Origin: Streptomyces spiramyceticus
Lineage (GTDB): Bacteria > Actinomycetota > Actinomycetes > Streptomycetales > Streptomycetaceae
Length of the DNA: 64,000 bases
Reading direction: 5' to 3'
NCBI RefSeq assembly: GCF_028807635.1
Contig: NZ_JARBAX010000001.1
Span: 1,377,001 to 1,441,000, forward strand
Under the pieces are notes generated by a model. The model worked only from the letters and a program-made list of their open reading frames with translations, did no database searches and had not been told where the DNA came from. Made by a program: the position numbers and the translations under genes. This document shows, piece by piece, positions 34,098-41,637 of the stretch (the stretch's first letter is position 1; every line of letters starts with the position of its first letter).

Positions 34098-34933
34098 TTC
34101 CGCTCTCGATTCGGGGCTTGGGGACCTGTTGTTTTCTCGTCGGCGGGCCGGGAGAGGTAGAGCTGTGCGTAGAGCCAGCCTTCCGCTTCCAGGCCCTGCG
34201 CATCCACCCCGGCGGCCGACATTCTGTCCAGTACGAGCGCCTGCTCGTCCGGGGAGGCGAACCGCCGCTGTTTGAACACCTCGTCGACACGGACCGTGCG
34301 GTATCCCAGACCGGTCAGGGCGCGCTCGACGGGGTCGAAGGGGAACATCCGCAGCACGAAGTGCGCCATCCAGGGGCGGCGGCCGCCCTGCGCCCGGACG
34401 ACGCGGGTGAGTGTCCGCTCGGTGACGTAGCCGAGGCAGCCCGTCGAGATCACCAGGTCCGTCCCGGCGAACTGGGCGCGCTGGGCGGGGGTGGGCTCGT
34501 GCTCCTCCAGGTCGGCGTGCACCGCGTCGTCGAGGAATCCGGCGTCGAGGGCGTAGGACAGCGCGCTGGAGGAGGTGTCCAGGCCGACGAAGCGGATGCC
34601 GTGCGCGGGGCGGCGCGACGTGGCCAGTTCGCGGTCGCGGGCCAGCAGTGCCTCGCGGCTCGCGGTGCTGGAGTAGCGCGCGTACAGCTCGTCCATGGTG
34701 GCGTCGTACTTCAGCAGGGCGGCGTTGATCCCGTACGAGCAGCCGATGTCGAGGACTTTCGGCTCCGCGACCTGCCGGGACTCGCGGTACTGCTTGATGA
34801 GCTTCTCGAAATAGGGCTTGGCCTGCTGCGGTACGCAGTATTCGAGCGGGCGGAGCACATTGAAATAGGTGCGTGGATCGGGCTGAGTGTAGATGTGGTC
34901 GAGCGAGACTTTTCCGGTCGCGTCGAAACGCAC
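34094..34933 (-). CDS. Class I SAM-dependent methyltransferase
   Basis: 279 aa from GTG 34933, which has GGAGGA nine bases upstream; an in-frame GTG at 34966 lacks one. SAM motif I is KVLDIGCSYGINAALLK (about 60-76), motif II FVGLDTSSSALSYALDAGF, and an acidic post-motif LVISTGCLGYV. Between them is a long insert (ELYARYSSTASREALLARDRE). The C-terminal part (VFKQRRFASPDEQALVLDRM) is not recognised. The acceptor cannot be told from sequence. It is coupled by 4 bp to the acyltransferase and follows the dioxygenase by about 100 bp of repetitive spacer. Confidence 0.85.
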   Translation of the reverse strand: MRFDATGKVSLDHIYTQPDPRTYFNVLRPLEYCVPQQAKPYFEKLIKQYRESRQVAEPKVLDIGCSYGINAALLKYDATMDELYARYSSTASREALLARDRELATSRRPAHGIRFVGLDTSSSALSYALDAGFLDDAVHADLEEHEPTPAQRAQFAGTDLVISTGCLGYVTERTLTRVVRAQGGRRPWMAHFVLRMFPFDPVERALTGLGYRTVRVDEVFKQRRFASPDEQALVLDRMSAAGVDAQGLEAEGWLYAQLYLSRPADEKTTGPQAPNRERN

Positions 34934-34976
34934 AGGGCTTACTCCTCCGTGGATCGCGTGGCTCACGTGGCTCGCG

Positions 34977-35031
34977 GTGATCGCGGTGGTCGCAGTGATC
35001 GTGGTGGTCCCGTGATCGTTGCGGTGGTCGC
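34977..35031. repeat. 18-bp imperfect tandem repeat in the dioxygenase-methyltransferase spacer
   Basis: Units GTGATCGCGGTGGTCGCA, GTGATCGTGGTGGTCCCG and TGATCGTTGCGGTGGTCGCGG follow one another immediately after the dioxygenase stop. They make the spacer between two probably cotranscribed genes. Confidence 0.7.
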
Positions 35032-35033
35032 GG

Positions 35034-35903
35034 TTAATCCAGCAGTCGGTCGCCCCGGACGGCGCGGCCCTCGGCCGTCAGGTGCTCGGGCAGTACGCGG
35101 CCGAAGAGCTGCCGGGTCCGTGCCACGCTTCCGATGACGCCGGGGCGCTCGCTGTAGGCGAATATCGCGGAGTGGCGCGCGATCTCGCCGCGCACGGGGC
35201 TCACCCGGTGCAGCGAGTACCGGCCTTTGAACAACTGCAGGTCACCGGCCTGCAGCGGGAGGCGCCGGGTCAGCCGCTCGCCCCGGCCGTCCAGTACGTC
35301 GCGGACGTCGTCGAAGCGCTCGTCGTGCGCGGACCTGATATTGGGGCAGTACTCGAAGTCGCCGCCGGACCGGGCCTGCTGGGTGAGCATGCTGACGGTG
35401 AACTCGTTGGTGTCGAAGTGCCAGGGGTGCTCCATGCCGGGCACGACGACGTTGAGGACGAGACCGGACAGCGGGTCCGCCAGCTCGTGCAGCTGGGGGA
35501 GTCCGAAGCAGCGGGCGACGAAACGCTGGAACACCTCGTGTGCGTACAGCCGACTGATGAGGGAATCGGCGGGGATACGGTCGCGGGCGACAAATGCGTT
35601 GCCCCGCTGGAAGGTTCTGCGGCCGGGGTGGTCCTCCGGCAGAGCCGAGTCGACCGCGATGTTGTAGACGTTGACCGTTTCTACGTCGAAGTGCGCACGG
35701 GGGGCGATGGCCGAGCACTCCTGCCGCAGGGCGTCGCGGATCGACGGGCGGACGAAGTCCGGCAGTACGGTGCAGCCGAGGGTCGACAGTTCGCGCCGGG
35801 CGCGGGACACGACGGCCTGTCCCTCGGCGCTTTCGAGTTCCGACAGGGGGTATCGAGCCGTGTCGACCAGCTGGTCGAGGGGAACGGCTTGCAGAGTGCT
35901 CAT
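35034..35903 (-). CDS. Fe(II)/2-oxoglutarate-dependent dioxygenase (ArpA/BesD-like family)
   Basis: 289 aa from ATG 35903 with AAGGA upstream. Facial triad visible: His and Asp in MEHPWHFDTNEFTVSML (HxD, about 173-175) and the distal His in GRYSLHRVSPVRG (about 238); the Arg of SPVRG or EIARHS would bind 2OG. LVLNVVVPG, GGDFEYCPNIRS and QLFKGRYSLH place it near the ArpA/BesD group of amino-acid-acting enzymes. Because Asp is retained in HxD, hydroxylation rather than halogenation is predicted. First gene of the cassette with the methyltransferase and carnitine acyltransferase; its promoter must lie in 35904-36068. Confidence 0.85.
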   Translation of the reverse strand: MSTLQAVPLDQLVDTARYPLSELESAEGQAVVSRARRELSTLGCTVLPDFVRPSIRDALRQECSAIAPRAHFDVETVNVYNIAVDSALPEDHPGRRTFQRGNAFVARDRIPADSLISRLYAHEVFQRFVARCFGLPQLHELADPLSGLVLNVVVPGMEHPWHFDTNEFTVSMLTQQARSGGDFEYCPNIRSAHDERFDDVRDVLDGRGERLTRRLPLQAGDLQLFKGRYSLHRVSPVRGEIARHSAIFAYSERPGVIGSVARTRQLFGRVLPEHLTAEGRAVRGDRLLD

Positions 35904-36068
35904 TCGATCCTTTCCACGTACGGGCAGACCGTGCCGAGCCGGGCCCTCACCGTCGGCTCTTCATCAACTCCACTGAGTAGTAACACAGTTGAAGCTCCCA
36001 CAGCGGGCTACGGGTTGTCTGTGACCCGTCCCACTGAGCGGCGTCCGTGACGTGGTGGATATGAGGGG

Positions 36069-36098
36069 CCGGGAGGCGTGAAAGCCCACGCCTCCCGG
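36069..36098 (-). terminator. Hairpin terminator after the 88-aa gene
   Basis: CCGGGAGGCGTG / CACGCCTCCCGG, perfect 12-bp arms with a 6-base loop, 18 bp past the minus-strand stop at 36116. It would also insulate the dioxygenase promoter. Confidence 0.8.
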
Positions 36099-36115
36099 AC
36101 CCCCCGACCGCAGCG

Positions 36116-36382
36116 TCAGCGGCCGTAGCGGATCAGAGCGCGCACCATCCGGCAGGTCGTGTCCGACGGCTGGTGTGCACCGATGAGCTCCGCGGTGCTG
36201 CGTATCTTGCGGTTGTTCGCCTGCTCGGGCAGGTACACCCCCGTGTCCAGCAGGGCGATGGCCAGACGCATGGCCTTGAGGCGGCGGTTGTGGGTCTCGT
36301 ACCAGACGCGCGGCCGTCCGGCCGGGAGCGGACGCTTTGCCAGGGTTTGTGGAGCGATCGAGAACAGTGCGGCTGCGGCCAT
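36116..36382 (-). CDS. Conserved small hypothetical protein, 88 aa
   Basis: Start ATG 36382 chosen because AGGAGG lies six bases upstream. Sequence: MAAAALFSIAPQTLAKRPLP, then RPRVWYETHNRRLKAMRLAI and AELIGAHQPSDTTCRMVRALI. The part RLKAMRLAIALLDTGVYLPE resembles a helix pair, basic and non-membrane. No family recognised. It is monocistronic: promoter-like TTGTCA and TAAAAT are upstream in an AT-rich patch (about 36420-36450) and a terminator follows. Confidence 0.65.
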   Translation of the reverse strand: MAAAALFSIAPQTLAKRPLPAGRPRVWYETHNRRLKAMRLAIALLDTGVYLPEQANNRKIRSTAELIGAHQPSDTTCRMVRALIRYGR

Positions 36383-36501
36383 GGGCATCCTCCTGAGGCG
36401 GTCGGGAACCCTCTCTGACTGCCTCAATTTTACTGTCCACCACTGACAATCGGCCCTGGCCAGGCGGTGTTTGCGGGGTGCCTGGCGGTACGGTTGGGGC
36501 C

Positions 36502-36864
36502 ATGGAGATCTGGATCAATCCCGCATGTTCCAAGTGCCGTGGCGCGATGCACCTGCTCGACGAGGAGGGCGCCGAGTACACGGTGCGCCGCTACCTCGAC
36601 GACGTACCGACGGAGGACGAGATCCGTGCCGTGCTGGAGCGGCTCGGACTTGAGCCGTGGGACATCACGCGTACGCAGGAAGCGGTGGCGAAGGAGCTCG
36701 GGGTGAAGGAGTGGGCGCGGGACGCCGGTTCCCGTGACCGGTGGATCGCGGCGCTCTCCGCGCACCCGAAGCTGATCCAGCGGCCGATCATCACGGCGGA
36801 GGACGGTACGGCGGTGGTGGCGCGTACGGATGAGGCGGTACGGGACGCAATGTCACGGTCTTGA
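36502..36864 (+). CDS. ArsC-family (Spx/ArsC thioredoxin-fold) protein
   Basis: 120 aa from ATG 36502. MEIWINPACSKCRGAMHLLDEEG gives a CxxC motif (Cys9, Cys12) where ArsC has CxT/S; then YLDDVPTEDEIRAVLERLGLEPWDITR and HPKLIQRPIIT with the ArsC 'RPi' arginine. Glutaredoxin-coupled arsenate reductases of the E. coli type have a single N-terminal Cys; the CxxC here suggests a thiol-disulfide role or a distinct ArsC subgroup. No ars operon is nearby, so arsenate need not be the substrate. Confidence 0.88.
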   Translation: MEIWINPACSKCRGAMHLLDEEGAEYTVRRYLDDVPTEDEIRAVLERLGLEPWDITRTQEAVAKELGVKEWARDAGSRDRWIAALSAHPKLIQRPIITAEDGTAVVARTDEAVRDAMSRS

Positions 36865-36936
36865 ACCGGCCGAGACATATGGGCTGTTGATCACCCGGCG
36901 TGCCGGGGGCGGGCAACGCTGTTACTCTCCGCGCCC

Positions 36937-37776
36937 ATGACTCTTGGTGATCATGGTGCATACGGCGGCATGTACCCGCCCCCGCCCCCTCCCCCTCCGG
37001 CCCCGAAAACCGGGCACAGCATATGGCTCATAGCCGGCGGTACCGCCGCTCTGACCGTCGCCGTGGTGGCGGGCGCGGCGCTGTACGCCGGGCAGGGATC
37101 GCCGCCCGGCTCCGGTCCGGACAAGGCGGCCGGTTCGGCGGCGTCGGCATCGGCGTCCGGGCCCGCGTCCTTGCCCCCGTCCGCGCCCGCCGCCGTACCT
37201 TCGGTCAGCGGCGCGCTGCCCAGCGACGCGCCTTCATCGCTGCCGTCGCTGCTCGCCCGGCCCGTCGTCCGCCCCGCCCAGGCCTTCCCGGAGAAGACCG
37301 TCCGGCTCGCTGACGGCTCCGTCCACGACCGGGTCGAGGTACGCACCACGACCGAATGCGACCGGGCCATGTCTCAGCAGCTCGCCGGAGTCCTCGCGCA
37401 GGGCTCGGGCTGTCTCCAGCTGACGTCGGCCCTGTTCACCGATGCCGAGCGACGCTCACAGGTGACGGTCGGCGTGCTCAGCCTCAAGCGGGCCGAGGAC
37501 GCGGCATTGGTCTTCGGGATGGCCTCGATGGACCCGGTCACCTACCAGGTCGTCTCGCTCGATCCGCCGCCCGAGGCCGGTCTGCCGACCGTTCCGCCCG
37601 GCTCCGCCGGGGTGTTCAGACGGCTGATGACGGTCCGGTCGGTGGTCTTCGCCAACGGCCAGTGGTCGGACGGCTCGGAGTCCCGGGAGGCGGCAATCAC
37701 CAAGCAGACGGAGCAGCTCCTCTCGTACGTCAACGAGAAGGTCGCGACGTACGAGCAGGGGAAGGGGCAGGGGTAG
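36937..37776 (+). CDS. Single-span membrane protein with extracellular domain
   Basis: 279 aa. The N-terminus holds a Pro run (YPPPPPPPP) before one membrane span (SIWLIAGGTAALTVAVVAG, about 28-46). A Ser/Ala/Pro-rich linker (about 55-110) leads to a folded outer domain of about 165 residues with two Cys (ECDRAMSQQLAGVLAQGSGCLQLTS) that could form a disulfide. This is a common Streptomyces surface-protein layout with unknown function. Nothing in the context adds a role. Confidence 0.75.
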   Translation: MTLGDHGAYGGMYPPPPPPPPAPKTGHSIWLIAGGTAALTVAVVAGAALYAGQGSPPGSGPDKAAGSAASASASGPASLPPSAPAAVPSVSGALPSDAPSSLPSLLARPVVRPAQAFPEKTVRLADGSVHDRVEVRTTTECDRAMSQQLAGVLAQGSGCLQLTSALFTDAERRSQVTVGVLSLKRAEDAALVFGMASMDPVTYQVVSLDPPPEAGLPTVPPGSAGVFRRLMTVRSVVFANGQWSDGSESREAAITKQTEQLLSYVNEKVATYEQGKGQG

Positions 37777-37816
37777 GGGAACGGGTAGGGGAACGGGACC
37801 GGGAAGGCCGATCCGG

Positions 37817-38314
37817 TCAGGAGACGCGCTCGTCCTCGCCCGCGACCTTGGCGGTGGCGAGCGCGATCCGGTTCCAGGTGTTGATGGTGAAGATGAGGGC
37901 GAGGAGGTGGCCGAGCTCCTTCTCGTCGAAGTGGGCGGCCGCCCGCGCGTACACGTCGTCCGGCACCCCGCCGTCCGCGATCAGCGTGACCGCGTCGGTG
38001 AGGGCGAGGGCCGCCTGCTCCCTGGCCGAGAAGAAGTGGGTGGCTTCCTTCCACACGCCGACCATGTGCAGCCGCTCTTCGCTCTCGCCCGCCTTGCGGG
38101 CGTCGGAGGTGTGCATGTGCAGGCAGTATGCGCAGTGGTTGAGGTGCGAAGAACGGATCTGCACCAGCTCGACCAGCGTCGGGTCGAGGCCTTCGCGGGC
38201 GGCGGCGTCGAGGCCGATCACGGCCTTGAACGCCTTGGGGGCGGCCTTGGCGAAGTTGATACGGGCAACCGGCGTCTGCTTGATCTCTGTCGTCTTGATC
38301 TCTGTCGTCGTCAT
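37817..38314 (-). CDS. AhpD-like carboxymuconolactone decarboxylase-family protein
   Basis: 165 aa from ATG 38314. CMD/AhpD core: ELVQIRSSHLNHCAYCLHMHTSDARKAGESEERL, with the redox CxxC (CAYC) and the downstream His of the AhpD site. ALALTDAVTLIADGGVPDDVYARAAAHFDEKELGHLLALIFTINTWNRIA completes it. Such proteins act as peroxidase-type alkylhydroperoxidases. Divergent from the MocR regulator gene with a dyad between them, so probably its target. The N-terminus contains a duplicated TTEIK peptide (12-bp DNA repeat). Confidence 0.9.
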   Translation of the reverse strand: MTTTEIKTTEIKQTPVARINFAKAAPKAFKAVIGLDAAAREGLDPTLVELVQIRSSHLNHCAYCLHMHTSDARKAGESEERLHMVGVWKEATHFFSAREQAALALTDAVTLIADGGVPDDVYARAAAHFDEKELGHLLALIFTINTWNRIALATAKVAGEDERVS

Positions 38315-38355
38315 GGGTACGAATCTACGAGCACAGGCGACCGGGGACGGGGTGC

Positions 38356-38371
38356 ATTCTGTTGGCAGAAT
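38356..38371. promoter_or_regulatory. Dyad ATTCTG-TTGG-CAGAAT between AhpD-like and MocR genes
   Basis: Perfect 6-bp arms with a 4-base spacer, spanning the TTG assigned as start of the MocR gene and 42 bp from the AhpD-like start. Candidate operator for both genes. Confidence 0.5.
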
Positions 38372-39780
38372 CATGGGTCAATTCGGCGGAGGGGCTGGGC
38401 AGCGACCTCCATCTGGAGCTGGAGCGTTCGGGCCCCGGCAGCCGGCGCGCGGCGTTGATGCGCGCCCTGCGTGAGGCGGTACGGAGCGGGCGGCTCGCCC
38501 CGGGCACGCGGCTGCCGCCGTACCGCTCACTCGCGGCCGACCTCGGTCTGGCCCGCAATACGGTCGCCGACGCGTACGCCGAACTGGTCGCGGAGGGCTG
38601 GCTGACCGCCCGGCAGGGCTCTGGGACCCGGGTCGCGCAGCGGGCTGCGCCGGCCACGCCCGCACAGCGGTCACGCACTCCGGCGCGGGCCGCCCGTCCG
38701 GCGTACGACCTGGTGCAGGGCAAGCCGGACCCCTCCGCGTTCCCGCGTACCGCCTGGCTGGCTTCGGCCCGGCGGGCACTGACCGCGGCGCCCCACGACG
38801 TCTTCGGGCCCGGCGATCCGCAGGGCAGGGTCGAGCTGCGGCGGGCGCTCGCGGAGTACCTGGCGCGGGTGCGCGGGGTGCGGACCGGGGCCGAGCGGAT
38901 CGTGCTGTGCTCGGGGGCGGCGCATGCGCTGCGGCTGCTGGCGGGGGTGGTGGGCGGGACGTGGGCGGTGGAGTCGTACGGGTTGCCGTTCCATCGGGCG
39001 CTGCTGGCGGACGAGGGGGTGCGTACGGTGCCGCTGGAGGTCGACGAAGACGGTGCCAGGGTGGGGGAATTGCACGGCCCCGGGACCGTACTCCTCACTC
39101 CCGCGCACCAGTTCCCGACGGGCGGGCCGCTGCATCCGGAGCGCCGGGCGGCCGTGGTGGACTGGGCGCGGGCCACGGGCGGGATCGTCCTTGAGGACGA
39201 CTACGACGGCGAATTCCGGTACGACAGGCAGCCGGTGGGGGCGGTGCAGGGCCTCGACCCCGACCATGTGGTGCTGATCGGGTCGGTGAGCAAGAGCCTA
39301 TCCCCCACGCTGCGGATCGGCTGGATGGTGCTGCCCGAGCGGCTCGTGGACGGCGTCGTCGCGGCGAAGGGCGGGCGGGAGCAGTGGTCGAGCGCGACGG
39401 AGCAGCTGACGCTTGCCGACTTCGTCGAGTCGGGGGCGTACGACCGGCATGTGCGCCGGATGCGGCAGCGCCACCGGCGCAGACGCGACCAGTTGGTGGC
39501 GGCGCTGGCCGAGCGGGCGCCGCACGTCCGGGTGACGGGTATCGCGGCGGGGCTGCATGCCGTACTCGAACTCCCGCCGGGGACAGAGCGGGCGGTGGTG
39601 AAGGCGGCGGCCTGGCAGGGACTTGCGGTGGAGGGGCTTTCCGCGTACCGGCATCCGGGGGGTGGGCCGGGTGGGGATCGTGACGGCCTGGACGGCCTGG
39701 TTGTCGGGTACGCGACGCCTGCCGAGCATGCGTATGCGGGGGCGCTGGACGCGCTGTGCCGGGCCTTGCCGCCTGCCTGA
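38362..39780 (+). CDS. MocR/PdxR-family regulator (GntR HTH plus aminotransferase-like domain)
   Basis: 472 aa from TTG 38362; no earlier start fits and a later one would lose the first strand. GntR winged helix (about 20-95): LREAVRSGRLAPGTRLPPYRSLAADLGLARNTVADAYAELVAEGWL. The PLP-fold class-I aminotransferase-like domain is 110-470, with EDDYDGEFRYD and the PLP Lys in LIGSVSKSLSPTLRIGW (about 312-328). Such proteins sense PLP or amino compounds and often control a divergent neighbour, here the AhpD-like gene. Confidence 0.93.
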   Translation: MAESWVNSAEGLGSDLHLELERSGPGSRRAALMRALREAVRSGRLAPGTRLPPYRSLAADLGLARNTVADAYAELVAEGWLTARQGSGTRVAQRAAPATPAQRSRTPARAARPAYDLVQGKPDPSAFPRTAWLASARRALTAAPHDVFGPGDPQGRVELRRALAEYLARVRGVRTGAERIVLCSGAAHALRLLAGVVGGTWAVESYGLPFHRALLADEGVRTVPLEVDEDGARVGELHGPGTVLLTPAHQFPTGGPLHPERRAAVVDWARATGGIVLEDDYDGEFRYDRQPVGAVQGLDPDHVVLIGSVSKSLSPTLRIGWMVLPERLVDGVVAAKGGREQWSSATEQLTLADFVESGAYDRHVRRMRQRHRRRRDQLVAALAERAPHVRVTGIAAGLHAVLELPPGTERAVVKAAAWQGLAVEGLSAYRHPGGGPGGDRDGLDGLVVGYATPAEHAYAGALDALCRALPPA

Positions 39781-39891
39781 TACGGAAGTTGTTGGTGGGG
39801 CGGTTGAGTCGAAGCGGCTTGCTACTCGTACGTAACGGCACACGGAAACCCAGCCGGCCGTGGCACACACGGCCGAGGACAGGAGTCACAC

Positions 39892-40698
39892 GTGTCGCGC
39901 AAGAAGACCCTCAGCCGCAAGAAGAAGCTCGCCCTGCTGGTCACCGCCGTCGCACTGGCCGGAGGCACCGCCGTGGTGATGACGGGCACCAGCCAGGCCT
40001 CGGTGGCCTGCGACGGGCTGGACACCGCGCTGAGCAACAACGAGCAGTTCATCGCCGGGCAGCGGGCCAATCCGGATGCGCAGTCGGAGGCGCGGATCGC
40101 CAATCGTGAGGCTGTGATCGAGGAGATCAAGCGCAAGCAGGCGGCGTCGGGGTGCGAAGTCGGGGGCGGCGGGGGCGAGGCGGGTGCGGACGCGGGTGCC
40201 GGTGCGGACGCCGGTGCCGGTGCGGACGCCGGTGCCGGTGCGGGTGGTGACGCCGGTGCGGACGCCGGTGCCGGTGCGGGTGGTGACGCCGGTGCGGACG
40301 CCGGTGCCGGTGCGGGTGGTGACGCCGGTGCGGGTGGTGACGCCGGTGCGGGTGGTGACGCCGGTGGGGAGGCTGCTCAGCCGCCGGCGCAGGAGCCTGG
40401 AGACGCCGCGCCTGCCTCGCCACCCGCCGAAGGTGGGAACGGCGGCGAAGGCGAAGTCGTCTGCGCCGGGTCCACCGTGACGCTCTCGGGCGAAGGCGGG
40501 GCCCCCGCCGCGTCCAGCAACGAGTTCCCTGTAGGCACCAAGCTCAAGGTCACCAACCTCGACAACGACAAGTCGACGACCGTCGAGGTCACCTCGGCTT
40601 CGGGCAGCTGCGCGCTGCTCAACAACGCGGCGTTCGAGCAGGTACGGGAGCCCGGCAAGTTCCTGATCCGCAAGGCACGGATCGAGCGCGTGGGGTAG
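39892..40698 (+). CDS. Secreted protein with Gly/Ala/Asp repeat region and RlpA-like C-terminus
   Basis: 268 aa, GTG start. Basic n-region (MSRKKTLSRKKKLA) and hydrophobic core (LLVTAVALAGGTAVVM) with cleavage near QAS-VAC: a Sec signal. About 55 residues of mature helix follow (CDGLDTALSNNEQFIAGQRANP, ANREAVIEEIKRKQAASGC). Then about 70 residues of GADAGAGA/GGDAGAGG repeats. The C-terminal ~75 residues (VCAGSTVTLSGEGG... GTKLKVTNLDNDKSTTVEVTSASGSCALLN) resemble the double-psi beta-barrel of RlpA/expansin-like proteins. Four Cys could form two disulfides. Function unknown; the repeat region is likely a cell-wall-spanning linker. Confidence 0.8.
   Translation: MSRKKTLSRKKKLALLVTAVALAGGTAVVMTGTSQASVACDGLDTALSNNEQFIAGQRANPDAQSEARIANREAVIEEIKRKQAASGCEVGGGGGEAGADAGAGADAGAGADAGAGAGGDAGADAGAGAGGDAGADAGAGAGGDAGAGGDAGAGGDAGGEAAQPPAQEPGDAAPASPPAEGGNGGEGEVVCAGSTVTLSGEGGAPAASSNEFPVGTKLKVTNLDNDKSTTVEVTSASGSCALLNNAAFEQVREPGKFLIRKARIERVG
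40182..40371 (+). repeat. Coding tandem repeats (GGTGCGGACGCC / GGTGCGGGTGGTGACGCC units)
   Basis: The DNA for the Gly/Ala/Asp linker is made of 12- to 18-bp units that recur a dozen times in frame. Length polymorphism between strains is expected. Confidence 0.85.
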
Positions 40699-40810
40699 AG
40701 CGGGGACCCGGCGGAGTTTTCCCCTCCCCGCCCCTTCCCGGCTGTGACATTTGGGGCTCCGCCGCGTGACGGGGCAAACCCCGAGGCCCCCGGATGCCCT
40801 TCAGGACACT

Positions 40811-40837
40811 CCCCCTACGCCCGCAGGGCGTAGGGGG
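40811..40837. repeat. Dispersed GC hairpin element, intergenic copy
   Basis: CCCCCTACGCCC - GCA - GGGCGTAGGGGG, perfect 12-bp arms; close twin of the copy inside the flavoprotein gene at 21862-21889. It is followed at 40846-40857 by GCCGGACGGGCT, a core also found in the hairpin at 58161-58191. Confidence 0.8.
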
Positions 40838-40892
40838 CTGAAACGCCGGACGGGCTGAGGGCGCCTGGGGCGGAGCTCCCACCCCGGGCCCC

Positions 40893-41039
40893 TCACCGTC
40901 CCAGCCGGGCCTCCGCCTCCGCCTCCGCCTCCGCGAGGATCTCCGTGACGCGCAGGCCGAGCGCCGCGTCGCACGGATGCGGTTCTCCGGTTCGTACGGT
41001 GTCCAGCAACGCGTCGACAGCCGCTCCGAACGACCCGGT
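40893..41039 (-). pseudogene. C-terminal remnant of a minus-strand gene (possibly Gfo/Idh/MocA type)
   Basis: Reading leftward from about 41039 to TGA at 40893-40895 gives 48 residues of normal protein: TGSFGAAVDALLDTVRTGEP, then HPCDAALGLRVTEILAEAEA, ending in ARLGR. The 'AVDALLDTVRTGEPHPCDAALGLRVTEIL' helix pattern matches the C-termini of Gfo/Idh-type oxidoreductases. There is no start; the sequence to the right switches to a plus-strand hydrolase fragment. The family call is tentative. Confidence 0.45.
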
Positions 41040-41064
41040 TCCACCGCCCCACGAGGGGAGCCGG

Positions 41065-41519
41065 GTCGAGCCCGCCTATCCCCAGGGCCTCAACAACGGC
41101 TGGGGCGACGGCAACGCGCCCACAGTGCGCCGCCCCGACCCCGACACGGATGTGCGCCTCACGGAGTCCCTGGTCGAGAAGCTGATCCGGAGCGAGCACG
41201 CCGACCCGAAGCGCGTGTACGTCGTCGGATTCTCCAACGGCGGCTCCATGGCCCTGCGCATGGCCGCCCAGCGGCCCCGGCTCGTCGCCGCCGGCGGCGT
41301 GGCCGGTGCCCCGGCCACCAAGAAAAGAGGAGGGTTACACCCGCACCGTCTGGGCCGCCCCGCCGGCCGACGCCGAGGTGGCAGCTGCTCGTCGTACACG
41401 GCGGCGGCCACCGCTGGCTGGGCTCGGCATGGAGCCCCAGCGCCTCCTTCGGCCCACGAGCAAGGCTCTGGACGCCACCGGCACCATGGTCGGCTTTCTG
41501 ACCGGCACGCGCTCGTGAT
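41065..41519 (+). pseudogene. Decayed LpqC/PHB-depolymerase-type esterase
   Basis: From 41065 the frame reads VEPAYPQGLNNGWGDGNAP, RLTESLVEKLIRSEHADPKR and VYVVGFSNGGSMALRMAAQR with the nucleophile elbow GFSNGG. After about 41325 the frame breaks and the expected C-terminal pieces appear in shifted frames: EEGYTRTVWAAPP, then QLLVVHGGGHRWLGSAW (catalytic His region), then SKALDATGTMVGFLTG. The N-terminus, the middle and the reading frame are lost, so this is a clear pseudogene of a secreted esterase. Confidence 0.75.
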
Positions 41520-41534
41520 GCGCAGGAAACCTGA

Positions 41535-41572
41535 GTAACACGGGGTTCACACATGAGCAACGGACGGGAAAT
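41535..41572 (+). promoter_or_regulatory. GlnR box upstream of glnII
   Basis: Half-sites with 6-base spacing: GTAAC (41535-41539), TTCAC (41546-41550), GCAAC (41557-41561), GAAAT (41568-41572). The order of half-sites differs a little from glnA but the spacing is exact. It lies 65 bp before the glnII start. Confidence 0.8.
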
Positions 41573-41637
41573 CACGCCTTGCAAGGCTGCCCCCACAAGC
41601 CCGCCGCGCCCGCAGAACCCCGCAAAGGATGGCGTCC

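Noticed and set aside
35034..35903. Possibility that the 2OG enzyme is a radical halogenase
   Set aside because: The facial triad keeps Asp (HFD); halogenases of this group replace it with Gly or Ala.
36502..36864. Arsenic-resistance locus
   Set aside because: Only one ArsC-like gene, with CxxC instead of the classic site, and no arsB or arsR nearby.
40182..40371. Regular repeats that could suggest a CRISPR array
   Set aside because: Units are contiguous, in frame and code for a Gly/Ala/Asp linker; there are no spacers or cas genes.
40945..41538. Intact hydrolase gene in the open frame here
   Set aside because: The frame has no proper N-terminus, and the C-terminal motifs occur in shifted frames, so it is a pseudogene.
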